A stretch of 64,000 nucleotides of DNA from Membranipora membranacea (lineage: Eukaryota; Bryozoa; Gymnolaemata; Cheilostomatida; Membraniporidae). A program made the position numbers and the translations under genes. The notes beneath the pieces are model-generated. The model saw only the letters and a program-made list of their open reading frames with translations. It was not told the origin of the DNA and did no database searches. Position 1 is the stretch's first letter, and every line of letters starts with the position of its first letter. This document shows positions 12,488-23,183 of this stretch, piece after piece. The stretch lies in assembly GCA_914767715.1 (NCBI GenBank), contig OU612074.1, forward strand, positions 823,501-887,500, written 5' to 3'.

Positions 12488-12866
12488 GAAAAAAGCTGTT
12501 TTTTCTCTTCACAGTCCTACACTTTTCAGATCTAAAAATCATAGTTCTGCGAGAGGATGTTCTAAAAGTATTGAATCTTATACAACTAAAAAGTGGATGG
12601 CTCGGATTGTTGCTGATGTTATTAAAATAGTTTTGTGACATAGAAAATAAAAATTCATTGACAGTAGTCAAGTTTAAAAGTGATAATCGCTCTTCATTAG
12701 ATTCAATATCAGTATAAATAATTTTAGTGGCTGTCTTTTGGCAGTGTGTGAGAAGGATTTTGTCTTAGTCAGCTAAAAAAGTGAACCATGATGGTCAGGC
12801 TTAAGAAAAACAGTTTTCAGATTAGTTTGGTAAAAATTAGAACAGTCACTAACTAGTCATTCACTC

Positions 12867-13190
12867 ATAGCTCTGGGCATAAGCTGATCTCTGCAAAATT
12901 GATTCTCAGAATTCCGAAGCCATCTGATTGGCTACCTGCTCTGGTGACATACTCCCCAAAGCGTGCGGATTTGTTATTAATAGTTATCCTCTCCTGTCAT
13001 TATTAGCTGATTTTGATTCACAGTTTATGCAGGGGATATCCCATTTCCCCTTTTCAAATTTGCAATCAGAACCCAAACTAAACTCATTGTTCTTGCACAT
13101 GCGCAAATTCAAGTCACGCATGATGCACACTTAGCCTTACGACGACTACTTTGTGGTAATGATAGCCTAGTTTATCAGTGATCTACTTGC
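12867..13190 (+). repeat. dispersed repeat, inverted copy at 20.5 kb
   Basis: About 320 bp, from AGCTCTGGGCAT to CTAGTTTATCAGTGATC, is about 90% identical by eye to the complement of 20507-20830. The other copy sits between the two Harbinger reading frames, so this may be a fragment of that transposon or an independent MITE. Confidence 0.75.
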
Positions 13191-14931
13191 CCAGTCAGAT
13201 CGCGAGAGTCAGTATGTGCAGATTGTATAGAGAACATAAGTAATTATTTTGTGTTTGTGTCGTAAAAACTTATTCAATAACCATTGTTTTAGTGCTAACT
13301 TTTAAGAGCCCACTCATGATTATCATTAAAATCTGTTGCTAACAACTGAATTGAATCAGTTGCTACCTTCTAAGTGGGTAAGTTTTCAATAGCAGTCACT
13401 ATGGTTATTGGGGTATCACGAAACCACCTACCCTACCCCCCTACCCTACCCCATACCCTACCCTGGTCACAAAACTACCTGGAGTGGATTGTCAGTGTGT
13501 CAGGAATCACATCAAGAATGTATTTGCCAATATAAGTTGGATCAATGGTCATTTGTGTTTTTGAGATAAAGAATTTTTGTCTGATTTTGTGATTCAGTAC
13601 CATAACAGAGAGTTTTGTGTGGAAAAAAATAAATTCTAATAATATTTCTTTTGCTTATTTAATTATGAGAATTTTTCCATAAATAATGCCTCTATTATTA
13701 TAACAATACCAAGTTATTGGTTATACTAACACACTATTTTTATGAGGTGAAGTGGAAAACATGCAGTATTAGCTTTGATTTCTTGTCTGCTAGCCCTCTC
13801 TCTCTAGATCAACCTCGGAGCCAAGAAGGAACATTTTGGAGTACAGCCAACGTCCTAGGCCTACTACTAGTTTACTACTATATCTATCACTATCTATAAT
13901 AACAGGTAAGGTGCCAACATGACTGTTACCCATCTGGTTGAACCCTCTCCAAGCAGCTAAATAAATTCTTTCATTCATACTTTCACTTCAATCAATCTGA
14001 TGAATGAATGTAATCCTATAGATAGATAGATCTAATCTAATCTTCCTTCAAACTACTATCCAATCCCAAACAAGACTTAAATAAATTATACCCAAGGCTC
14101 AAATAATTTAAGCCCTGGTGGCCCTTGGTCAAAGCAATGGTCATTGGTCAAAGTTGCATTTAAAATTGATGAGGGAGGGCAAACATTTATTATTTATTTA
14201 TAATTTTATTTTTTTATCCTTTTTTTCCCACTTATTTATATTATTTTGAAGCATGGTTATTTTAATCTCTGATTTTGACAGTTTCCATGGACAATATTTC
14301 TCTTCTGAGGGATGAGGCACCAAGGCACACAGGGATATGTCCCATCAACTCATACCTAAGAGGATTGAAGAAGACAATACTGCTAACTCACAGCCTGACA
14401 ATGACTTTACAAACAAAAGGTTCGTCCTACAACATTTTCTGTCATAAAGAGTTCAAAATAAGTTGGCAGTTGTTGTCATTCAACCTGAGGCTGTTTGGTA
14501 ATATAGTGGCAATTTGGTGACGGATTGTGATTTTAGGTGAGGAATAATTTATCATTTTACTGGCCTTTACTATTTTACTATTTGAATGCATGTCGAACAA
14601 AAAGAAAATTTACGAAAATTAACAACACAACCTACACAACCTCGCTCTCACCAATGCTGTCTAATTGTCGATGACGCAACAGAATTAACGAAGACCATCC
14701 AGTAAATTTGCTGTGCACACAGTTAGACTAGAACTTGGAGGAGTTTTCTTCCTAGATGTTTATAATTCCCATAACTGTGCGTTGAATATTCCCCCAAGTA
14801 TCATAAAACTCCGTCGGACAGATAGGTTTGGCAGGTTTAGGCGATTGTGATTGGCTGTAGCCATATTCAAAGGGCTCGGATCGGTTGCTGAACTAATACA
14901 ACGATCCGTTCTTCCCTCACTCAGCTTGCAG

Positions 14932-16128
14932 CTTAAGCCCACTTCAGCTGCCGGGAAGAAAGTGTCGGCCACCTCTGTATGTAAAGGTGGGCGCACCGCT
15001 GTTCCACGACCGTCAACGCAGAATGATGATGGCGAGTATTTCGTAGTAAGAGGGACCTCAAGGAGAAAAGTGTGCAATGGGTGTAGAACAGCTGTGGGCA
15101 ACTTGCGGCCTTTTTGCCAGTGCGGCCTAATGGGTAATCTTTTGCGGCCTAATTGTGGCCTTACAACTGTAAGATTTATCACACATTAATTTTGATTCCT
15201 CTTTCATTATGTTGAGAAACAAGTATGCATAGCGTTCTGTAAGTCCAAGATATTTCAAAGTAGTGGCCATTCTGTATCATGCATGGAGCTAAGCGTCCCT
15301 AGCCACTCTACACAAAATCATAATAATATGATGATTTGCCGAATGCCAATGACTTTTTCAAGTCGTTTTTCTTTCGAAACGACACAAAACAGTGACATTG
15401 GCATACTAAAAATTACAAAGTTCTCTAACATAATAGTAATTATTATTTTTTGCAAAAATGTCATTTTGGACGAAAGAGTTACAATTTGTCACAATTTCTC
15501 CGGCATTATGCATTCATTTTACAACCATTTGCAAAAGATTCCCCCTCTTGCAGGAGGGCAGGCGCTGTAGGACAAAAATTATAACAGGGCGTCAAAATTA
15601 TGTTTACGCTGCGCGAAAATATTTTTTCCCAATCACAACTTTTTTACACTTTGGCTCCTGGGAGGACACTACAGCACCCCTCCCACACACTTCCTGCCCT
15701 TTGTCATACACATGAAACATATATGTCCACAATAAAATCATGAGGTAAAACGACATCACAAAACTCCTGAAGATTAGATAAACCGGTATATCTGCTTGGT
15801 TGATGTTTCTTGCAACATACTGCAGTTTTTACAAAATAGAGAGTGCCAAAATTGTTACTCCAGCTCCACTTTCATCCCTGGAAGATATGTTGCGGCCTTT
15901 TGAGTTGAGCCTGCGTAAAATGTGGCCTTTTTCAATAAAAGGTTGCCCAGCCATGGTGTAGAACAACAATTCTCGGGGAAACATTTGTGCTGCGACACAC
16001 ATGTCGACAATCTTTTATGAAGAGGGAAGTTAGTGGAAAGCTGGTCAGCTTCACACGGACGAACCCAGGGAGCCACCATTTCCACTTACAGAAAGACTGT
16101 GTCACAAAAACTCACCCTAAATTCACAG
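14932..16128 (+). pseudogene. zinc-finger-like coding exon split by a hAT insertion
   Basis: Exon part 1 is 14932-15088, after a good acceptor (pyrimidines then CTTGCAG). Part 2 resumes at 15964-16128 and ends at a GT donor. Leaving out the hAT element and one 8-bp duplication restores a single open frame of 107 codons with no stop. Part 1 ends with a KVCNGC pair of cysteines. Part 2 has a basic, His-rich segment and ends with NPGSHHFHLQKDCV, giving a C-x2-C ... H-x-H-x5-C arrangement that looks like a zinc-binding fold seen in transposon-associated proteins. It is not a named domain to me. It lies wholly inside the 3.8-kb Mutator-like element, so it is either the element's own protein or a captured host exon. 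It is broken in this copy. Confidence 0.55.
15089..15955. mobile_element. non-autonomous hAT element, 867 bp, 8-bp target duplication
   Basis: The left end CAGCTGTGGGCAACTTGCGG and right end ...GGTTGCCCAGCCATG are inverted repeats of the hAT/Charlie style (CA..TGGGCAAC..GCGGCC). GTGTAGAA flanks both ends (15081-15088 and 15956-15963), the 8-bp duplication expected for hAT. It has no transposase frame. It sits inside a coding exon of the surrounding Mutator-like element, so it is the younger insertion. Confidence 0.85.
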
Positions 16129-16236
16129 GTAGAGTTGTGTTAGATCCGACTCTGAATTCAGCTGTGCAGGCCATAAAGCCGCTGCTTGTCGGAACTGCTC
16201 TATATCTATGAAGCGTTTATCTGACACTTGTGATAG

Positions 16237-16600
16237 ATACAGTTCCCAGTTGTGTTTATGTTCGTTGGTGTATGGGATGTACTAACGATATTTAAATTAT
16301 GTGTTCTATGAATCAGCGGACCAAGGTTGGTTTTTATATTCTAATGCTGTATTATCACCATTTTTACCGAAGTTGAGCCTCACAAGTTTGACAACAATTT
16401 GAGCATACATTTTTATTTCCAGACCTTACATTTTGTTAGTGTTGTTTTTGTAAAAAGAATTTGACTGTGACTACAGCAGTTCCCAGTTGTGTTTATATTC
16501 ATTGGTGTATGGTATACTTACAAAACTTGAATTATTTGTTCTATGAATCAGCGGGCCATGGTTGGTTTTTTATTCTAATGCTGTATTCTCCTTTGACTGT
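16237..16600 (+). repeat. pair of direct repeats, about 110 bp each
   Basis: The segment from about 16240 (AGTTCCCAGTTGTGTTTATG) to 16345 recurs at about 16480-16590 with some changes. Both contain GTTCTATGAATCAGCGG and TTCTAATGCTGTATT. It is a local duplication inside the Mutator-like element. Confidence 0.75.
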
Positions 16601-16700
16601 GATCATCATTGTTAACGGATTGTTGCAATCACGAAATATAATATTTGATTCGGGATATCGACGGATTGAAAATGTTCTGTGAATTTGTCTTTGCCTCAAG

Positions 16701-16731
16701 CAAGGAGTTCCAGTTTGACTGGAACTCCTTG
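16701..16731. repeat. perfect 14-bp hairpin
   Basis: CAAGGAGTTCCAGT, loop TTG, then the exact complement. It is also flanked by CCTCAAG on both sides. Its role is unknown. Confidence 0.8.
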
Positions 16732-17880
16732 CCTCAAGGATGTTGTCCCAAAATTTTCATGGCACCGCAGTCCACAATTATCGGGCACTGTTGAAGCACA
16801 ACTCAATGAAATTGATGATTGGAACATAACGGTTAGGGCCATAAATTGGAAAATGTGTGAGAATTGACTGGTGAAAGTAGTTAGTTGTCTCTCTTCAGAT
16901 GCAAGATTATGCCAAGTAATTGATATTTTCTGGGATCTCATGAAAGAGAATTCCTCTCATGGTGCAAAACAAGTTGACAATTGCCAATGAGAAGTACTAT
17001 GCCTTTGGACTTCTGCAATAGTGTCAGCCAACCATTTAAAAACAGATCAATGTAGGTCCCTGAAAGGTCAGCTCAAGGTCAATCCATCCTACAAATAGCA
17101 GGTTGCAATTCTGAACAAGAAATGTAGTTGGGAGCATTCCATGGTGGTAGTCTTGCCTAGGTGTGCAGGGGACCCACTGACAATCTACTCCAGGTAGTTT
17201 TGTGACCAGGGTAGGGGGGGGGGTAGGTAGTTTCGTGATACCCTGGTTATTGATTAATCTCATATATATTAATTACTATTTAACGACAGATTCTATTGAC
17301 CATTGCTAGCGACTGTCTAATTGAAACCGGCCAGAGCTCACTTGAAACCAGCAGAGTTCACTTCATTCATGCACATCTCTCTAAGATGTTTCATGAGGAA
17401 GAGTCTAGTGTTACATTAATTTATAATACTAATAGATAAATTGTCAGTTTTGAACCCATCCGGATGCCTCCATCTGAAATCGGATATTGACAGCAAACTA
17501 AACTTTGCCAAAAATCCATCAGGATGGCTATTGGGCAATTGCAAAATGCTTCAGGACAGTCTTGCAACTGATTGATGGGAGAGTGTGGCACAATTATATT
17601 TGCTGTTGAGATCCAGCCTGAGGGGGGTCTTTCAATTAGGAGATCACAATCACACTTTGGGTATCACTGGCTGAGTGAGACTTTCTGTTTCAATTGCAGA
17701 TAAAAGCGAGAGCGATGTGATGACTTACCAAATTGACTGAAGAAAAATAGCAAGAGCCACAGAGGTCTAGCTCTCAGATCACTCACTGAGAAACTGAAGA
17801 ATGCAGACTGATATTATCTCCTGTTACAAAAGAATATCTGATATATGAGACGATAACTCCTTATTAGTCATGATGCATAA

Positions 17881-17913
17881 CCGGAGACTATAGATATTAT
17901 CTATAGTCTCTGG
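17881..17913. repeat. 16-bp inverted repeat hairpin
   Basis: CCGGAGACTATAGATA and its complement with one mismatch, separated by a single T. No coding context. Confidence 0.75.
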
Positions 17914-19060
17914 CATAACTTCAATAGACAACTGTTAAATGTAATTGAAAGACCCCCCTGATATCAAAACTATTTTATCATGTAATTTATTGTCTGTGGC
18001 TTGCATCAGACCATCGTCTGCAAGCACCTGCTCACTTTTCTTACTACATGGTAGAAGTCTATTTTTATTGCTCTGTTATAAAATTGTTTGTATATTCTAT
18101 CCTTATTCTGTCTCAACACCCTGTAAGTATTTTTGTGGTTGTTGTGTATAGTGTATTAGTGTTTAGTATGTAGACCACACAAGAATAAAAGAGGGAAACA
18201 ATAATGTATGCAAAAACTCACTGATTTATTGGTAATAGTGAATGTTAATGTGTAATTTCTTACATTGAAACCTCATAAAAACCAATTTAGCTAATTCTTC
18301 TTAAACTCTCACTAATAAGATCTGATTGATGAAAAAATTAAACTAAATTTCAGATAGATATGGTTTTTATAAACATATATAATAGGTTATTACTATGATC
18401 AGCAGTGAGTAGCGCTAAATCTTCCTTACTCGTCACAACATTATACCGTACTACAAAATAAATTCCAGCAGCTTTATTTGCCAAGCTCTGTCTCAATAAA
18501 ATGCCTGACCATGCTTTATTTCATACAGTGTGGATTTTGCATATGTAAAACTGCTATTGCTCATGTTGGTTTTCATAGTGCTGACTTGAGTATGTTGCTA
18601 AATTTATTACATGGAAAATAGTATATGATATACAGTAAATTGGGACTTCATAAACATCAATGGACTGCATGGTGTTAGAGTTAGATGATGATCGCTATAA
18701 ATAAACCACAGGGAAATCCAATGGTGTGGGAAATCCCAACAGGTGGACAATCCAAACATAGCATATCTTTGGAAGAAAGGGATTTCCCTGTTTTTAAAAT
18801 CAAGCTAAGCCTCTTGTTCATACTGTTTGAGTTGTCTGCCCTTTAGCAATGCGGCTTGATGATATAGCTCAGACTTCAATTAGTTAGGTGAAAGCATTAT
18901 ACAACCTTAGATCGGGCAACATTTGTATCCGAATATTCTCTCTTATAGAGAAGCACAGTTCAACATAACCATTATCCTTATTATGGAGGATATTTAAGCC
19001 AGGTATAAGACTGAACAAAAAGGATGTTGCATAGCACATACATGATTTATTGTCATTTCT
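17914..19060. other. no gene seen
   Basis: AT-rich sequence between the Mutator-like element and the Harbinger element. A short imperfect inverted repeat around GGGAAATCC occurs at 18704-18795. The left Harbinger terminus should lie here or further left, but I could not identify it. Confidence 0.35.
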
Positions 19061-19063
19061 TAG

Positions 19064-20508
19064 ATGCCACGGGAGAAAACCTTTAGCGAGGCGGAAGTGT
19101 GGGCATTAATCGAGGCGATTTAGCCTGTATATGGAAAGCTGGTTAAGGGTTTCGCCAACAATTGGACTTTTGAAGACAGTGAGAGGTTGTGGCTCCGCAT
19201 TACTGCGGCGGTTAATGCAGTAAACCCAGAAGCCAACAGGACCGTAAAGAAAGTAGTTGAAAAATGGACACATCTTAAGTCGAAAGCGTGTGTGGCCGGC
19301 AGGGCACACAAGAAGGCCATGGAGAAAATAGGAGGTGGTGAGTTGGAGAGCACCATCAACCCGAAGTATGCAGCAGTTTTAGAGATTCTACCCCAAGAAT
19401 CAAACACAGGACTTGCTGGTTGTGAGAGGTATGTGTAATTTTTAATAGATTATGTTATTTACCTACTCAATATCAATGAAGAGACTTGTTAATTCAAAGA
19501 TCTCAACATGCCTTCATTATTGAAATAAACAGACAACACGTAAATGTGAAATGTGTGATAAGCGCAATACCACTAAATAAATATTATTGATGTCAGCGAG
19601 TCAAGGTCAAATATCCAGTCTTCCTGTTCTTCATCACACAGCTGAGGTGTTTCTTATGCTTATGGTCTACAATAACAAGAATATTGCATTTATTATTTAT
19701 AGCGGTGCAAACAGCAATGCTAAGAGACTGGTGCACGAGGATGAAGTAGCATCAGTAGCATCAGAGAGCACGTCAGTGTGAGTAGTCCTTTATAATTTGT
19801 TTATCAAAGCTTAGCCACATACAGGTGTAAAATTACAATACCAAAATGTACCAACAAAGAATTAGATTAATTATTTAGATTATTAATTAGATTAATTATT
19901 ATACCTTTGACCCCTCTGATCGACATGTACTCTTATGTCACACATTAGTAATAAAAGTGAATAATTTATTGTTGATTGTTTCAGATGCCAAGTAACGAAC
20001 AAGAAGGCTAAGATCGAGCCTCTTTCTGAGTTGTCTCAGAAAGACCTGGAAGCATTGGTCTTTCCCGAGCTCGATGACAGGTGAGTGCGGACATGAATTG
20101 TGATAAAAAGATATTCGGAGATCAATGCGTTGTCTGATAAAGGTTCCAATCACGAAAATGTTCTTGCACTCAGCCCCTAGCACCTATGCTGGATAGCATC
20201 TTTGCCAACTTCTTAAAATTATTTTTATTGGTCATGTAATTTTTATATCAATCTCTTCTAGGAATGTTCAAGAGACTGCACAGCTCGAACCAGAGCCGGA
20301 ACCGGAGCTGGAACCAGAACTATCACTATCAGAACAGAGTAACCAAGCAATCACATCTAGACCTACTCAACCATGCAACACTGAAACTACTAGTCCAACT
20401 GAAGCTCCTGTGGAGATGACTCCACAAGAGCTTATCCTAGTCCTGGAACAACAGAATAATGCTCATCTACAAGACATACTGACTCCCGTGATCAGACTGG
20501 GCATGTAG
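19064..20508 (+). pseudogene. Harbinger transposon Myb/SANT-like DNA-binding protein (four exons, one stop)
   Basis: Exons 19064-19428, 19703-19777, 19985-20080, 20262-20508. All have GT-AG junctions, and phases match at every join, giving 260 codons ending in TAG. Residues 1-95 form a Myb/SANT-like domain of the Harbinger accessory type (NAIF1-like). It has EKTFSEAEVWALIEAI at the start, then a WTFEDSERLWLRITAAVNAV helix, VEKWTHLKSKA and the GGG that usually follows. The C-terminal part is acidic and Pro/Glu-rich (EPEPEPELEPEL) with a final helical LILVLEQQNNAHLQDIL. This partner protein normally carries the transposase to the nucleus and binds the element ends. A TAG at 19121-19123 (codon 20) interrupts the domain in this copy. 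Everything else is intact, so decay is recent or readthrough is possible. Confidence 0.8.
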
Positions 20509-20830
20509 ATCACTGATAAACTAGGCTATCATTACCACAAAGCAGGTGTCGTAAGGCTAAGTATGCATCATGCGTGACTTGAATTTGCGCATGTGCAAGA
20601 ACAATGAGTTTAGTTTGGGTTCTGATTGCAACTTTGAAAAGGGGAAATGGGATATCCCCTGTATAAACTGTCAATCAAAATCAGCTAGTAATGACAAGAG
20701 AGGATAACTATTAATAACAAATCTGCACGCTTTGGGGAGTATGTCACCAGAGCAGGTAGCCAATCAGATGGCTTCGGAATTCCGAGACACAATTTTGCCG
20801 AGATCAGCTCATGCCCAGAGCTGAGCATGC
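20507..20830 (-). repeat. dispersed repeat, inverted copy of 12.9 kb
   Basis: It begins directly at the stop codon of the Myb-like reading frame and ends near GCCCAGAGCTGAGCATGC. Its complement matches 12867-13190 at roughly 90%. It lies between the two Harbinger genes. Confidence 0.75.
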
Positions 20831-21654
20831 GCAGAATGTCTACAAGATATAAAGGAAGAATTGAAATCATTAAAGGGATAATACACTTCTGATCTCTGTT
20901 TGGCAGCCAATGGAGCACAGAAAAATGTATGTACATACATAAACTCCTTATTTGTAATTCAAAACCCCTTGTTCTGCTCAAATGTGCATTCTAAATTGTA
21001 GTTGTGCATCTCCAACAAGAAATAAGACAACTAACAGAATTGCTTGTGATCTGAAAAAAGCTGATTTTGTGAGCAGTTGTGTGCTCCTACCTCTTGGTTG
21101 GTGTTTCAATTGTACAGATACTCAGAGTGCGCATGTGCAATAATGATGACCTTTGGACTTTAACTTGTTATTTTCTAACAGCCCAGCTTTACACTTTTAT
21201 TATCATATCCGGTTATGGTAGTAAAAGTGTCAAGATCACCAAACAAATTATCATTAATGCCAATCAAGATCATAAGGGGTAAATAAGATCATGCAGGGGA
21301 AGGTGAATTAAGCTTTTTTTTCCTGTAAGTATTTTTGTATGATAATATCGTGCAGGCCATTATGTTTTGCATACCAAAAAGTTGTCGCACAGGACTCCAC
21401 TGGCTGGGCTTTCTCACAGCAAGCTCATGTTAACATTCAATATCAACAATTGTTAAACCAACTAAGACATCATAACATGGGAAGGTAATTTCTTAATCAA
21501 CAAAGGGAGAGCATCTCTAATTCAGAATGCACCAAATATCAGATATAAGCATCACCAATTAAGGCAGAAGTATCTCAGGAGCATTTTTGTTAGGCCAGCA
21601 AACACAATCCAATAATTGCATGTCGATGTATCTTCTTACTCGTGGTTTTTTAAG

Positions 21655-22610
21655 ATGGCACGCATTCTCCTTCCGTTTCCGGAACTAGCTGGTGGAGCTC
21701 CAGTAGAGCAGAGGGTAAGGAGGTTTGAGACCCGACGAGATGATTATGAGCGCCTCTCCGACAGAGACTGAGATTGGATAAGGCGTCGTTCGCTGAGTTA
21801 TTACATCAGCTAGAGCCAGACATAACTCCTAAAGTGCCTACCAACAGAGCAGTGTCAGCAAGCTGTAAGCTGCAGTGTGCGCTGCGATTCCTGGCAACTG
21901 GTGGCCTCTACCGCCCAAACTCAGACCTCTACGGAGTAAGCCCTTCATCAATGAGCCGCCACCTATTTCAGGCGGTTGAGGCTATTGTCAACCGGGTAAG
22001 ATTATATGGCCTTTAATATGCTAACAGAACCCAATGTCTACCAAGTTTAAATTGTTTGGTGATTGTCAGATATTTGATTATTTGCATGAATCTAAGTATG
22101 TATTATTTCCTACAGATCGATGTATATATATACGTACCGGAGAACCTTAATCCTGTTAAACATGGCTTCTATGACATTGCTGGCATGCCCAACACCATAG
22201 GTGCCATTGATGGAACACATATCGCGGTAACGGGACTCTCGCATGAAATTGAGAGCATATACGTAAACAGGAAAGGGTAGGTCTGAATCACATCTATCGA
22301 GAAAAACAGAATAAAATATGAATTCTAATTTAGCATGACTCTTTTAATTTAGAAATTCCATCTGATATGATTTCAATCATTGTTGATGTGCCGATTTCAA
22401 TTATTTTGTTCATTCCAGCTCATTTGATAAGACATAACTTTAATTTCAGATACCATTCCTTGAACATCCAGGCAATGTGTGACTCAGAGAGAGTGTTTAC
22501 ATATGTGGTGACCAGATGGCCCGGATCGACACATGACAACACCATACTCACATAAAGTTGTAATTTTGAGAACCTCAGTACAGGGCACTACGGTGATGGC
22601 TGGGTTTTAG
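21655..22610 (+). pseudogene. Harbinger (HARBI1-like) DDE transposase, degraded
   Basis: Exons 21655-21995, 22116-22276 and 22450-22610, joined in compatible phases. The first exon has the helical N-terminal region with LQCALRFLATGGLY and GVSPSSMSRHLF. The second contains GAIDGTHI, holding the first catalytic Asp of the DDE_Tnp_4 domain, and ends NRKG, which continues as YHSLNIQAMCD in exon 3. Exon 3 also has VTRWPGSTHDN, holding the second Asp. The expected third acidic residue lies downstream and I cannot find it. Damage: a frameshift near 21765 between the ATG frame and the rest, and a TAA at 22553-22555. The enzyme would cut and paste the element but is inactive here. Confidence 0.85.
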
Positions 22611-22995
22611 GTAAGAGATAAAAAGGAAAAGATGATACTGCTGCATGATGGGAGAAATCAGCGAGCCCAATTACGGATATTGTTAAAGCAATAGAGAGAG
22701 TGATTTGAAAATCGTTAGATGCAGCGTATATAACCTCCGCAGTTTTGGAGGTAAATCCTTTTAAATTCACAATTGTTGTTATTGGTTAAAATACTTGTTT
22801 GTCAATATGTGCACATGTGGAAATTTCCCAGAGAGCTATTCTCTTGCAGCCTATAACAGTCTATCATTTTAATGCTTTGTATTGACTCAATAAGTCACCT
22901 AACACTGGTTCTTTTTTGTGAAAATGACCGATTAGGCTCAACCAGCAGTGAAAAAAGTTTTGATAATATCCATGATTTGCTTTAATTTTTGTCAG

Positions 22996-23082
22996 AGCAT
23001 GAGGTGGAGCAATGCACTAAGTTTGTTCGCATCAGATCCTTCCAGGACTACTACACAAAGACGCTACAGGAGCTAAACTTTG
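22996..23082 (+). CDS. candidate exon of an unidentified gene, pairs with exon at 27.5 kb
   Basis: This 87-bp open stretch lies between a good acceptor (TTTTTGTCAG) and donor (GGTAAGC). It encodes HEVEQCTKFVRIRSFQDYYT and eight more residues and ends in phase 1. That phase matches the start of the ankyrin-like exon at 27506, so the two could be spliced across the tandem array. No domain is recognised. It could also be a fragment of a larger duplicated locus. Confidence 0.4.
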
Positions 23083-23183
23083 GTAAGCAAAATGGGTATT
23101 TCATTTTCTCCAATGTTCATGTATTGTTAATTATCACTGTACGGGTGCTGGGGTTCTGATGTCAAGCTGACAATGTTCTTGTA

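Larger units (their letters stand above)
13411..17243. mobile_element. Mutator-like element, 3.8 kb, with cargo exon and nested hAT
   Basis: Inverted termini: GGGTATCACGAAACCACCTA at the left and its near complement ending CGTGATACCC at the right. TIRs are about 90-100 bp, again rich in CTACCC runs, followed by GGTCACAAAACTACCTGGAG. TGGTTATTG occurs at 13402-13410 and 17244-17252, a perfect 9-bp target duplication. The termini resemble those of the 872-bp element (GGGT..NACGA.ACC), so both belong to one group. No MULE transposase is recognisable. Inside are a zinc-finger-like exon, a hAT element, a hairpin and a direct repeat pair. Confidence 0.8.

Noticed and set aside
14760-15182. 140-codon minus-strand protein
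   Set aside because: It is the antisense of the zinc-finger-like exon and the hAT end, and has no domain of its own.
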